Positions 1 to 5,894 of a DNA stretch of 7,571 nucleotides are shown here, piece by piece. The stretch lies in the NCBI GenBank assembly GCA_017996515.1, contig JAGOGU010000065.1, positions 1 through 7,571 on the forward strand, in the 5' to 3' direction. Position 1 is the first letter of the stretch, and each line of letters opens with the position of its first letter. The notes below the pieces were generated by a model. That model was not told the origin of the DNA. It worked only from the letters and a program-made list of their open reading frames with translations, and ran no database searches. The translations under genes and the position numbers were made by a program. The stretch is from Allobrachymonas sp. Lineage in GTDB: Bacteria > Pseudomonadota > Gammaproteobacteria > Burkholderiales > Burkholderiaceae_C.

Positions 1-2528
1 AAGCTGAATCCATCATGGCCCGAGAAATAGATGTAGGCATCGCGTACGCTGGCTGATATTTCAACCGGCAGACCGCTGGCAGCGCCGCCGTTGATATAGG
101 CCAGTTGCACTTGCACGGGCAGTTCCGTCAAACCGATCAGCGGGGGCTTGGTCACGGGCGTGATGCTGCCGGCCATGGTGGGCAGGCGGAATTCTTCCAC
201 GCGCAGATTGCCGCTGGAGTAGGCGGTTTCTTCGCCTTTGCTGTTTTTGCCAACCAGCTGCAACCAGTATTGTCCCAGCTTGGCCGTTTTGGGAATGGCC
301 CATTGGCTCTCGGCCACCTGACCGCCGGTGGCATCGCTGCGCCAGGTAATGGGCAGGTCGATGCGCTCGTCGCTACCGGCATGGATGATGCGCAAAAGGG
401 TGGGGTATTGCTTGGCTGCACCCAAGCCCTGGGGCGTTGCGTTGCGGAAGAAATGCTTCATCGAAACCGTTTCTCCGGCGCGCAGCAGGCTGCGATCCAG
501 CACGGAGTGCGCCACGGCATCCAACTCGGGATCGGTGCTGGTAGGCACGTTGAAGCGCCAGGGCTCAATGCCCCGGTTCCAGTTGCTCCACACGAAGGCC
601 ATATCGGTGATGCCCTCTTTATCGGTTGCGCGGGCACTGACGAACAATTCTTCTTCGTCATCATTCGAGCGGGGCAGCGCCTGCAAGTATTGCCAAATGC
701 CGCGGGCATCGGTCTTGCCGCTGGCCAGCAATTTACCGTCTTTGTTGCTGATGGCAACCGCTGCATTGGGCACGGGCTTGCCGGTATCGAGTGAGGTGAC
801 CCACACCAGAGAATCGGTGCGTCCGCGTTTGAAGTGCACGCCGAGATTGGTCACCAGCACGCTGGTGCGCACATACATGGTGCGTTCGCCCCGATGGCGG
901 GTATCCAGCAGGCTTTGGCCCAGCAAGGGCGATGCCGCTTCAACAACGTGAAAACCTGGCTGCAAAGGGATGCCAAGCACTTCGAACGGGCGGGCGTCTT
1001 TGGAGCTGGGTGGGGGCAGTTCAAGCTGGGTGGCGTTGGTGCCTTCCAACAGCGAGATCATGCGCGTTTCCACATAATTGTCAGGAATGCGCCAGCCATG
1101 TTCTTCTGCTTCTTTCGGCGTGGCCGGGGGCAGCGGGGCAGGCAGGTGGCGCACGCCTTCTGCCTGGGCGTTTTCGCGCGAGATCAATTCGTTATCGAAG
1201 CGATGCATGCGCTTGAACCAGCGGATGATCTCGGCATCGCTGTCGGGAGTCAGATCGCGCACAATGCCACCGGGAATATGGTCTTTGACCTGAAAGGTCG
1301 GTGTTTCCACCTTGCGTACGGTTACAGGCAGCAACGCAGGCGATTTTTTGCCTTCTGCAAAGCGCTCGATCACGCCAAAGGGCGCAGCCGCAAATTTGAG
1401 CAGGGCTGGCGCGGGACCTGTGCGCACACGCAACGGAAAGCTGCCGGCATTGTGCAAAGGCCGACCCGCATCATCAACCAACCCGGCAGGCAGCGTCAGT
1501 TGGTATTCGGTGTGTTCATCCAACGTGCCAGCGAAAGTGACGGATTCGATCGTCTGGCCTTTTTCTTCTTCTGGCGAAAACTTCGGCTTGATGGTTTTGC
1601 CCGCGGCTTGCAACGTGACCTGGCGCGCCCATTGCATGGGAATGGGGGCGGAGAAGCTCACCGTCATGGGGCGAATCGGCATGCAGGCCGCTTCGGAATT
1701 TGGGCGTTCGCAGCTGAAATTGGCTTCCAGCGGCGATTGCACCTGGTAGTCCCACGATTGCGGGTCTTGGTTCACCGATCCGCTGCTGCCTTTGTAGCTG
1801 CCGAACGAAAGCTCTACCTTGGCCTCTGAGGGCAGGGTGCGGTTGCAGCGCAGCAACACGAAGTGGTTGGGGTTTTTGGCGGCTTCTTTGTCGTAATCAC
1901 GGCTTTTGAGAATGGCGTCGCGATCAGGTCCGGTCACCAGTTGTGTGGGCACCCGTTCACCCACGCCCTCAATCGAGCAGAAAGTGTTGGCTTGCACGCT
2001 GGCGGTATCGACATTGCCGTTGAAGCGCGCCATGAAAATCTGATCTTCTGCAATCTGCCCGCCTGATGGGGCAAGGTGCTGTACAAAAGGCGCGCCGGTG
2101 CGGAACAGCGCCGTGGTGGGCGGCAACGACTCACCCTGTGTGGACTTGAAGCCTGCCGTGCTGGTGGCGGTACAACGCACGTCTGGCGGCAGGTAGTCCT
2201 CGAAGGATGCGACCCAAGTCGAGGCATTGCGCCAACTGCCGTTGTGCGCCGGAATCTTGGCACCTGCTCCGCCATTGCATTGAATGGCAAAGGGCGCTGC
2301 GGCTCCCGGGTTGCCTGCCGTAACAGCCGCTTTGTCAAACTTGACGACAAATTCACGCACTTTGGCGACTTCGCCCTGTGGTGTCATCTGAATCGGCTTG
2401 AGCGCCAGCGCCATATCCCAGCTTGCGATGCTGGCCAATAACAGCATGCGAATGGGCCAGCGCAAGCGATGGCGCAGGCGTTGTACAGAGGGCGGGTGCC
2501 GGGAGGGATTCAAGTGCGTGTGATTCAT
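1..2528 (-). CDS. Bacterial alpha-2-macroglobulin family protein, N-terminal 842 codons (runs off left edge)
   Basis: The minus-strand frame starting at the ATG at 2528-2526 stays open for 842 codons to the window edge, so the C-terminal part is missing. An AGAGGT ribosome site lies five bases upstream of the ATG. The N-terminus is a long basic segment (about residues 1-27), a short hydrophobic stretch MLLLASIAS and an A-L-A signal cleavage site at residues 40-42, with no lipobox cysteine, so the protein should be exported to the periplasm as a soluble or membrane-tethered form. Family signs are a bacterial macroglobulin domain around residues 553-600 (VTNLGVHFKRG, then VTSLDTGKPVPNAAV), an MG2-like motif DRSLLRAGETVSMKHFFR at 678-695, and VEEFRLPT near 777-784. 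Bacterial members are about 1500-2000 residues and are thought to trap proteases in the periplasm, often beside the penicillin-binding protein PbpC. Whether a CxEQ thioester exists cannot be seen. The family call is firm; the subclass (YfhM-like or YfaS-like) is open. Confidence 0.9.
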   Translation of the reverse strand, partial: MNHTHLNPSRHPPSVQRLRHRLRWPIRMLLLASIASWDMALALKPIQMTPQGEVAKVREFVVKFDKAAVTAGNPGAAAPFAIQCNGGAGAKIPAHNGSWRNASTWVASFEDYLPPDVRCTATSTAGFKSTQGESLPPTTALFRTGAPFVQHLAPSGGQIAEDQIFMARFNGNVDTASVQANTFCSIEGVGERVPTQLVTGPDRDAILKSRDYDKEAAKNPNHFVLLRCNRTLPSEAKVELSFGSYKGSSGSVNQDPQSWDYQVQSPLEANFSCERPNSEAACMPIRPMTVSFSAPIPMQWARQVTLQAAGKTIKPKFSPEEEKGQTIESVTFAGTLDEHTEYQLTLPAGLVDDAGRPLHNAGSFPLRVRTGPAPALLKFAAAPFGVIERFAEGKKSPALLPVTVRKVETPTFQVKDHIPGGIVRDLTPDSDAEIIRWFKRMHRFDNELISRENAQAEGVRHLPAPLPPATPKEAEEHGWRIPDNYVETRMISLLEGTNATQLELPPPSSKDARPFEVLGIPLQPGFHVVEAASPLLGQSLLDTRHRGERTMYVRTSVLVTNLGVHFKRGRTDSLVWVTSLDTGKPVPNAAVAISNKDGKLLASGKTDARGIWQYLQALPRSNDDEEELFVSARATDKEGITDMAFVWSNWNRGIEPWRFNVPTSTDPELDAVAHSVLDRSLLRAGETVSMKHFFRNATPQGLGAAKQYPTLLRIIHAGSDERIDLPITWRSDATGGQVAESQWAIPKTAKLGQYWLQLVGKNSKGEETAYSSGNLRVEEFRLPTMAGSITPVTKPPLIGLTELPVQVQLAYINGGAASGLPVEISASVRDAYIYFSGHDGFS

Positions 2529-2532
2529 GAAG

Positions 2533-2538
2533 ACCTCT
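2533..2538 (-). promoter_or_regulatory. Ribosome binding site of the alpha-2-macroglobulin gene
   Basis: On the minus strand AGAGGT precedes the ATG at 2528 with a four-base spacer (CTTC after AGAGGT includes the end of the purine run). It supports this start over the next in-frame methionine, residue 28, which would remove the whole basic n-region of the signal peptide. Confidence 0.6.
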
Positions 2539-2589
2539 TCAGTGCATGTTGTACCAACGGTTCTTTGCAGAATGAAAAAAACCAAAGAG

Positions 2590-2609
2590 CAGATTCAGCC
2601 AAGAATCTG
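2590..2609. repeat. Small inverted repeat (hairpin) in the alpha-2-macroglobulin leader
   Basis: CAGATTC (2590-2596) and GAATCTG (2603-2609) pair perfectly over seven bases around a six-base loop. Read on the minus strand, toward the alpha-2-macroglobulin gene, the stem is followed eight bases later by T7 (2581-2575). That spacing is too long for a standard intrinsic terminator. It could be an operator or leader structure, or chance. Confidence 0.35.
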
Positions 2610-2835
2610 GAGCATTCTTTGTCTATATTGTGCAGGCAAATCGTTACGAGACATGAAAAATTTTTTTAGATGACACATTTGAGGGTGTTTTTAATTTGGC
2701 ATTCATCAAAGAGGTGAGGTAGGAAAGCGGATACGGGGGGGAGGCTAAAACAGGCAAGAAGACGGGATTGAAACTTGAAGTATGAAGTGGCATTTGATGG
2801 TGCGTTCTCTCAATAGAAATTGCGTAACCGATTGT

Positions 2836-2853
2836 TGCCATACATGCCATACA
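2836..2853 (+). repeat. Perfect tandem repeat of TGCCATACA (two copies)
   Basis: Two head-to-tail copies of the nine-base unit TGCCATACA sit at 2836-2844 and 2845-2853. They begin inside the best candidate -35 box for hfq (TTGCCA, 2835-2840) and fill most of the spacer. A pair of direct repeats one helical turn apart would suit a regulator that binds as a head-to-tail dimer, but with only two copies this may be a chance duplication. Confidence 0.4.
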
Positions 2854-2905
2854 GGGCGGATAGATGTGGAAGTTGTGTTATGTTTAACGCCCATCTCATC
2901 TTTTG

Positions 2906-2917
2906 AACAACAAGAGC
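2906..2917 (+). promoter_or_regulatory. Candidate Hfq binding site (A-R-N triplets) in the hfq leader
   Basis: The run AAC-AAC-AAG-AGC is four consecutive A-R-N triplets, the pattern bound by the distal face of Hfq. It lies about 70 bases before the hfq start and overlaps a small hairpin (AGAGC, loop CAA, GCTCT; 2913-2925). A shorter AAC-AAT pair (2969-2974) sits just before the Shine-Dalgarno. Hfq is known to repress its own translation in E. coli by binding its leader; that the same happens here is inference. Confidence 0.35.
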
Positions 2918-2987
2918 CAAGCTCTCTGGCGGCTTGCGTCAGCAAGTATCCAAGCCGGGATAGCTTTAAACAATACGGAGAAATAGC

Positions 2988-3236
2988 GTGAGCAATAAAG
3001 GCCAACTGCTGCAAGACCCTTTCCTCAATGCCCTGCGTCGCGAGCATGTGCCTGTTTCCATTTATTTGGTAAACGGTATCAAATTGCAGGGGCAAATTGA
3101 ATCTTTTGATCAGTACGTTGTACTGCTTCGCAATACGATAACACAAATGGTTTACAAACATGCCATTTCTACAATCGTTCCTGGTCGTGCCATCAACTTT
3201 TCTGCATCTGTCGAAGGGGATGCAGGCAGCCAGTAA
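2988..3236 (+). CDS. hfq: RNA chaperone Hfq
   Basis: This 82-residue protein is a clear Hfq. It forms a hexameric Sm-like ring that pairs small regulatory RNAs with messages and affects their stability and translation. Visible marks are the N-terminal [16 protein letters not shown], the Sm1 core [21 protein letters not shown] (about residues 22-42) and the Sm2 motif YKHAIST (about 57-63), followed by a short tail ending EGDAGSQ. The rim motif is RREH instead of the E. coli RRER, which is usual in betaproteobacteria. The start is GTG (2988-2990), preceded by GGAG (2977-2980) seven bases upstream; starting there gives the expected MSNKGQ N-terminus and no ATG fits. By hand count the gene is about 45% G+C, and only about 36% across 3061-3180, well below hflX. 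Confidence 0.97.
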   Translation: MSNKGQLLQDPFLNALRREHVPVSIYLVNGIKLQGQIESFDQYVVLLRNTITQMVYKHAISTIVPGRAINFSASVEGDAGSQ

Positions 3237-3305
3237 AGGTGTGCGCGTTTGCGACAAGCGCCAGAAGGTGCCAGGTATTGCAAAAACGCATGATTGGCGC
3301 CATTT

Positions 3306-3329
3306 TCTAGGGTGACTAGACAGTTTTTT
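3306..3329 (+). terminator. Weak candidate terminator after hfq
   Basis: TCTAG (3306-3310) and CTAGA (3316-3320) form a five-bp stem with a five-base loop, followed three bases later by T6 (3324-3329). The stem is short and A/T-rich, so it would be a weak or partial terminator. A second imperfect G/C-rich stem follows at about 3339-3360, closed around TTTTAT. Together they may reduce read-through from hfq into hflX or mark an RNA processing site. Confidence 0.3.
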
Positions 3330-3380
3330 GTGTTGCGCCCACTCGGTTTTATCCGGGCGGCGTTTGTCGTTTGACGGCGA

Positions 3381-4592
3381 TTGATTTTGATAAACGATTC
3401 TTCTACCGCGCGTGCCGTGCTGATCGGCGTGGATCTTGGTTTGCCTCATTTTGACGGCGAACTGCAAGAGCTTGGTCTGCTGGCGCAAACGGCTGGCTTG
3501 AACCCTGTGGCGCGTGTTACCTGCAAACGCCAGGCGCCTGACCCGGCCTTGTTTGTCGGCAAGGGCAAAGCGGAAGAAATCAAGGAGCTGGCTCAAGCGC
3601 ACGGCGCCACCGAGATTTTGTTTGATCAGGCGCTCAGCCCGGCGCAGCAGCGCAATCTGGAGCGCTTTTTCGAGCTGCCGGTCAATGACCGAACCATGCT
3701 GATTTTGCAGATTTTTGCCCAACGTGCGCGCAGCCACGAGGGCAAATTGCAAGTTGAGCTGGCGCGTTTGCAATATCTCAGCACGCGATTGGTGCGCCGC
3801 TGGAGCCATTTGGAGCGGCAGCAGGGCGGTATCGGCACGCGCGGCGGGCCGGGCGAGCGCCAGATCGAACTGGATCGCCGCATGATTGATGAGGCCATCA
3901 AGCGCACCCGCATGCAGCTGCAAAAGGTCAAGCGCCAGCGGGCGACGCAGCGGCGGCAGCGCCAGCGCACGGGCACGTTTTCGGTGTCGCTGGTGGGGTA
4001 CACCAATGCGGGCAAATCGACCTTGTTCAATGCTTTGGTCAAGGCACGCAGCTATGCGGCAGACCAGCTTTTTGCCACGCTGGATACCACCACGCGCCAG
4101 CTGTATCTGGCGCAGTTGGGGCGAACCATTTCCTTATCGGATACGGTAGGTTTTATCCGTGATTTGCCGCACGGTTTGGTCGAGGCGTTTGAGGCCACTT
4201 TGCAAGAAGCGGTAGATGCGGACTTGCTGCTGCACGTGGTGGATGCGGCCAGCCTCTCTTGGCCGGAGCAGATTGACGAGGTGCAGCGCGTGCTGACCGA
4301 TATCGGAGCCGACGGCATTGAGCAAATTCTGGTGTTCAACAAAGTGGATGCCTTGCCGCCGCAACGCCAGCCTTTGCAGGCGCAAGACAGTTATGCCATG
4401 GATGGCAAGCAACTGACGCGCGTATATATCAGTGCGCAACGGGGGCTGGGGCTGGATGCGCTGCGGCAGGCCATCGCCGACGCAGCCCTGCGCGCAACGG
4501 GCGCAAGCATGGCCGAAGCAGCGGAGGCGGAGAGAGACTGGTATAGTCAGCCGCCAGACGATGCTGCGGCGGATTCTGCTGAAAAAACGTGA
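3381..4592 (+). CDS. hflX: Ribosome-associated GTPase HflX
   Basis: HflX is a cytoplasmic GTPase that binds the large ribosomal subunit, splitting or rescuing stalled and heat-damaged ribosomes. The 403-residue product (E. coli HflX is 426) shows the N-terminal HflX domain (about 15-130, including the FVGKGKAEEI segment), the glycine-rich GGIGTRGGPGE loop at 149-159, and a basic helical linker (about 165-198). The G domain follows: P-loop GYTNAGKST at 206-214, FATLDTTTR at 231-239, DTVGF at 254-258 and NKVD at 320-323. All key GTPase motifs are intact. The acidic, Ala-rich C-terminus ends after DDAAADSAEKT. The start is uncertain: an in-frame stop at 3372-3374 rules out anything earlier, no ATG is near, and TTG at 3381 or TTG at 3387 are the options, the latter better spaced from a weak GGCGA. 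Residue numbers here assume 3381. The gap after hfq is 144 bases. Confidence 0.95.
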   Translation: MILINDSSTARAVLIGVDLGLPHFDGELQELGLLAQTAGLNPVARVTCKRQAPDPALFVGKGKAEEIKELAQAHGATEILFDQALSPAQQRNLERFFELPVNDRTMLILQIFAQRARSHEGKLQVELARLQYLSTRLVRRWSHLERQQGGIGTRGGPGERQIELDRRMIDEAIKRTRMQLQKVKRQRATQRRQRQRTGTFSVSLVGYTNAGKSTLFNALVKARSYAADQLFATLDTTTRQLYLAQLGRTISLSDTVGFIRDLPHGLVEAFEATLQEAVDADLLLHVVDAASLSWPEQIDEVQRVLTDIGADGIEQILVFNKVDALPPQRQPLQAQDSYAMDGKQLTRVYISAQRGLGLDALRQAIADAALRATGASMAEAAEAERDWYSQPPDDAAADSAEKT

Positions 4593-4723
4593 CTTCAACA
4601 TCCAATATATGGCATCCAGTACATGCATATGAGGCGAAACGCTGTATGGGCAATGGCAGCTTGCCATGCACGCGTGAGTGAAACAAGAGCAATCAGGAAA
4701 TAATCAGACGACAGGAGCAGTAA
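4593..4723. other. hflX-hflK intergenic gap with a short hairpin and a palindrome
   Basis: The 131 bases between hflX and hflK hold a six-bp hairpin, ATGGCA-GCT-TGCCAT (4653-4667), with no U-tract after it, and an eight-base palindrome CACGCGTG (4669-4676). There is no convincing promoter and no gene. The gap is long compared with the 3-4 base junctions downstream, so an internal promoter or processing site for hflKC is possible. Confidence 0.35.
4713..4717 (+). promoter_or_regulatory. Ribosome binding site deciding the TTG start of hflK
   Basis: AGGAG lies six bases before TTG at 4724-4726. This strong site, with the good HflK N-terminus that follows, supports a TTG start; no in-frame ATG occurs until well after the membrane segment has begun. 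Confidence 0.75.
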
Positions 4724-5890
4724 TTGAGCGGTTGGTTCGGCAAAAAAGGCAAACAAGGCCATGATCCTTGGCAGGGCGGTGCTGCAGGCCGCTCGCCTGC
4801 ATCCGATCGGGCTGCCAAGCGAGCCACCCTTTTCGTGCTGCTGTCTGTGCTGGCCGCCTGGATGATGAGCGGTTTGTTTGTCCTCAAGGAAAACCAGCAG
4901 GCAACCATTTTTCGGCTGGGCAAATTCCACCGAATGGCGCGTGTGGGGTTGAATTGGACGCTGCCGTATCCGATTGAATCGCATGACATAACGGTTTTGG
5001 CCGAAAGCGGCTCTACCGTGATTGGCAACGCGGCAACGGTGCCGCAATCGGGCTTGCGCAGCGAGCAGTTGCTGACCGCAGACGGCGCCATTGTGGAAAT
5101 GCATTTACTGGCCCAGTACCGTATCCGCCATGTCAGCCAATATATCTTGCACCAGGCAGCAGATGCCGAGCAACAAGTTCAGCTGGCGGGGGCTTATGCC
5201 GTGCGGAAGGTATTGGCAGGCATGGATTTGGCCACGTTGTTGGATAGTGACCCTCAGCAGATTGCCCGCCGCGTGCAAGCGCAGGCGCAAGCCGCCTTGG
5301 ATGCGGCCAATAGCGGCATCGACATCACGGGGCTTTCTGCAGGAACAGATGCCTTGCGCGTGCCGCAAGCGGTGCAGGCCAGCTATACGCAAGTGAAACA
5401 GGCGCGTGTAGAAAAAACAGCCGCTGCCGAACAAGCAGCCTTTGCTGCCAGCCAGATGATGGCAGCCGCCACCCAGGAAGTGACGCGCTTGCAGGACGAA
5501 GCGCGGGCGTATAGCAAGCAGGTGGTTGCCGAGGCGCAGACCGAATCCGCGCAGTTTGCAACCGTGCTTGCTGAATACCAGCGCTCGCCGCAAGCCGTGC
5601 GCGACCGCCTGTATTACGACACCATGCAGCAGTTATATGGTCAGATGAACAAGGTTGTGGTTGATAGCCAGAGCGGGCAGGCCATTCATATCGCGCTGGA
5701 TCGGCCAGCGGCGCAAGCTGCGGCACCTGCATCTGGTGCATCCGCATCCGGTGCGACTGCTGCGGGTAGCAAGGCCGGTGCTGCTTCTGCTGCAACTTCT
5801 GCTCGAACCACCGCATCTGCGGGTGATGCCGCAACCAACCCCTTGCGCAGCCGCGATCCCGATCTGCTGCGCCAGCGCCGCCGAGATTGA
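4724..5890 (+). CDS. hflK: FtsH protease modulator subunit HflK (SPFH/band 7 protein)
   Basis: HflK pairs with HflC in the inner membrane; the SPFH parts face the periplasm and form a large cage around FtsH that limits access of membrane substrates. The 388-residue product (E. coli 419) has a short basic N-terminus, a membrane helix at about 34-54, then the family stretch QQATIFRLGKFHRMARVGLNWTLPYPIE (58-85, in parts). The band 7 domain continues with LTADGAIVEMHLLAQYRI and ends with an Ala/Gln/Glu-rich helical region (about 224-286), a YYDTMQQLYGQMNKVVVD segment, and an Ala/Ser/Gly low-complexity tail (about 330-388) ending in DLLRQRRRD. The usual Gly-rich N-terminal part with an aspartate-rich segment is short, and the conserved PP-E-VQ-AF motif is changed to VPQAVQASY, so this is a divergent member. 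The start codon is TTG. The gene ends four bases before hflC. Confidence 0.93.
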   Translation: MSGWFGKKGKQGHDPWQGGAAGRSPASDRAAKRATLFVLLSVLAAWMMSGLFVLKENQQATIFRLGKFHRMARVGLNWTLPYPIESHDITVLAESGSTVIGNAATVPQSGLRSEQLLTADGAIVEMHLLAQYRIRHVSQYILHQAADAEQQVQLAGAYAVRKVLAGMDLATLLDSDPQQIARRVQAQAQAALDAANSGIDITGLSAGTDALRVPQAVQASYTQVKQARVEKTAAAEQAAFAASQMMAAATQEVTRLQDEARAYSKQVVAEAQTESAQFATVLAEYQRSPQAVRDRLYYDTMQQLYGQMNKVVVDSQSGQAIHIALDRPAAQAAAPASGASASGATAAGSKAGAASAATSARTTASAGDAATNPLRSRDPDLLRQRRRD

Positions 5891-5894
5891 CACC

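Larger units (their letters stand above)
2529..2987. other. AT-rich divergent intergenic region between the alpha-2-macroglobulin gene and hfq
   Basis: These 459 bases hold no convincing gene. By hand count, stretches such as 2641-2700 are about 32% G+C, against roughly 60% in the genes around. The region contains a 7-bp hairpin (2590-2609), a T7 run on the minus strand (2581-2575), an A5T7 tract (2656-2667) that could bend DNA, a G7 run (2735-2741), a tandem 9-base repeat (2836-2853) and an A-R-N triplet run (2906-2917). It must carry the promoters of both flanking genes. The best plus-strand match is TTGCCA (2835-2840) with GATAGA (2859-2864) at 18 bases. On the minus strand TATAGA (2627-2622) could be a -10 box but has no good -35. 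Both promoter guesses are weak. Confidence 0.6.

Noticed and set aside
105..794. Plus-strand 229-codon open frame
   Set aside because: It lies fully opposite the motif-bearing part of the alpha-2-macroglobulin gene (DRSLLRAGETV, VEEFRLPT) and has no ribosome site or family resemblance.
834..1829. Plus-strand 331-codon open frame
   Set aside because: It is the antisense shadow of the alpha-2-macroglobulin gene, whose minus-strand frame carries clear family motifs. The plus product is full of Phe, Gly, Arg and Gln and shows no recognisable domain.
2735..2741. G7 homopolymer as a phase-variable switch
   Set aside because: It lies in neither a coding frame nor a promoter spacer that I can support, about 250 bases from hfq and 200 from the other gene.
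2745..3923. Minus-strand 392-codon open frame
   Set aside because: It runs antisense through hfq and half of hflX, both certain genes. Its sequence shows no domain, and its length follows from the codon bias of hflX.
4134..4667. Minus-strand 177-codon open frame opposite hflX
   Set aside because: It is antisense to the conserved HflX G domain and lacks any recognisable domain.
4653..4667. Hairpin as terminator of hflX
   Set aside because: The stem is perfect over six bases but no U-tract follows; the next bases are TGCACGCG-like.
5655..5894. Upstream extension of the hflC frame
   Set aside because: These 80 codons overlap the hflK C-terminus and place unrelated sequence before the membrane helix that normally begins HflC.
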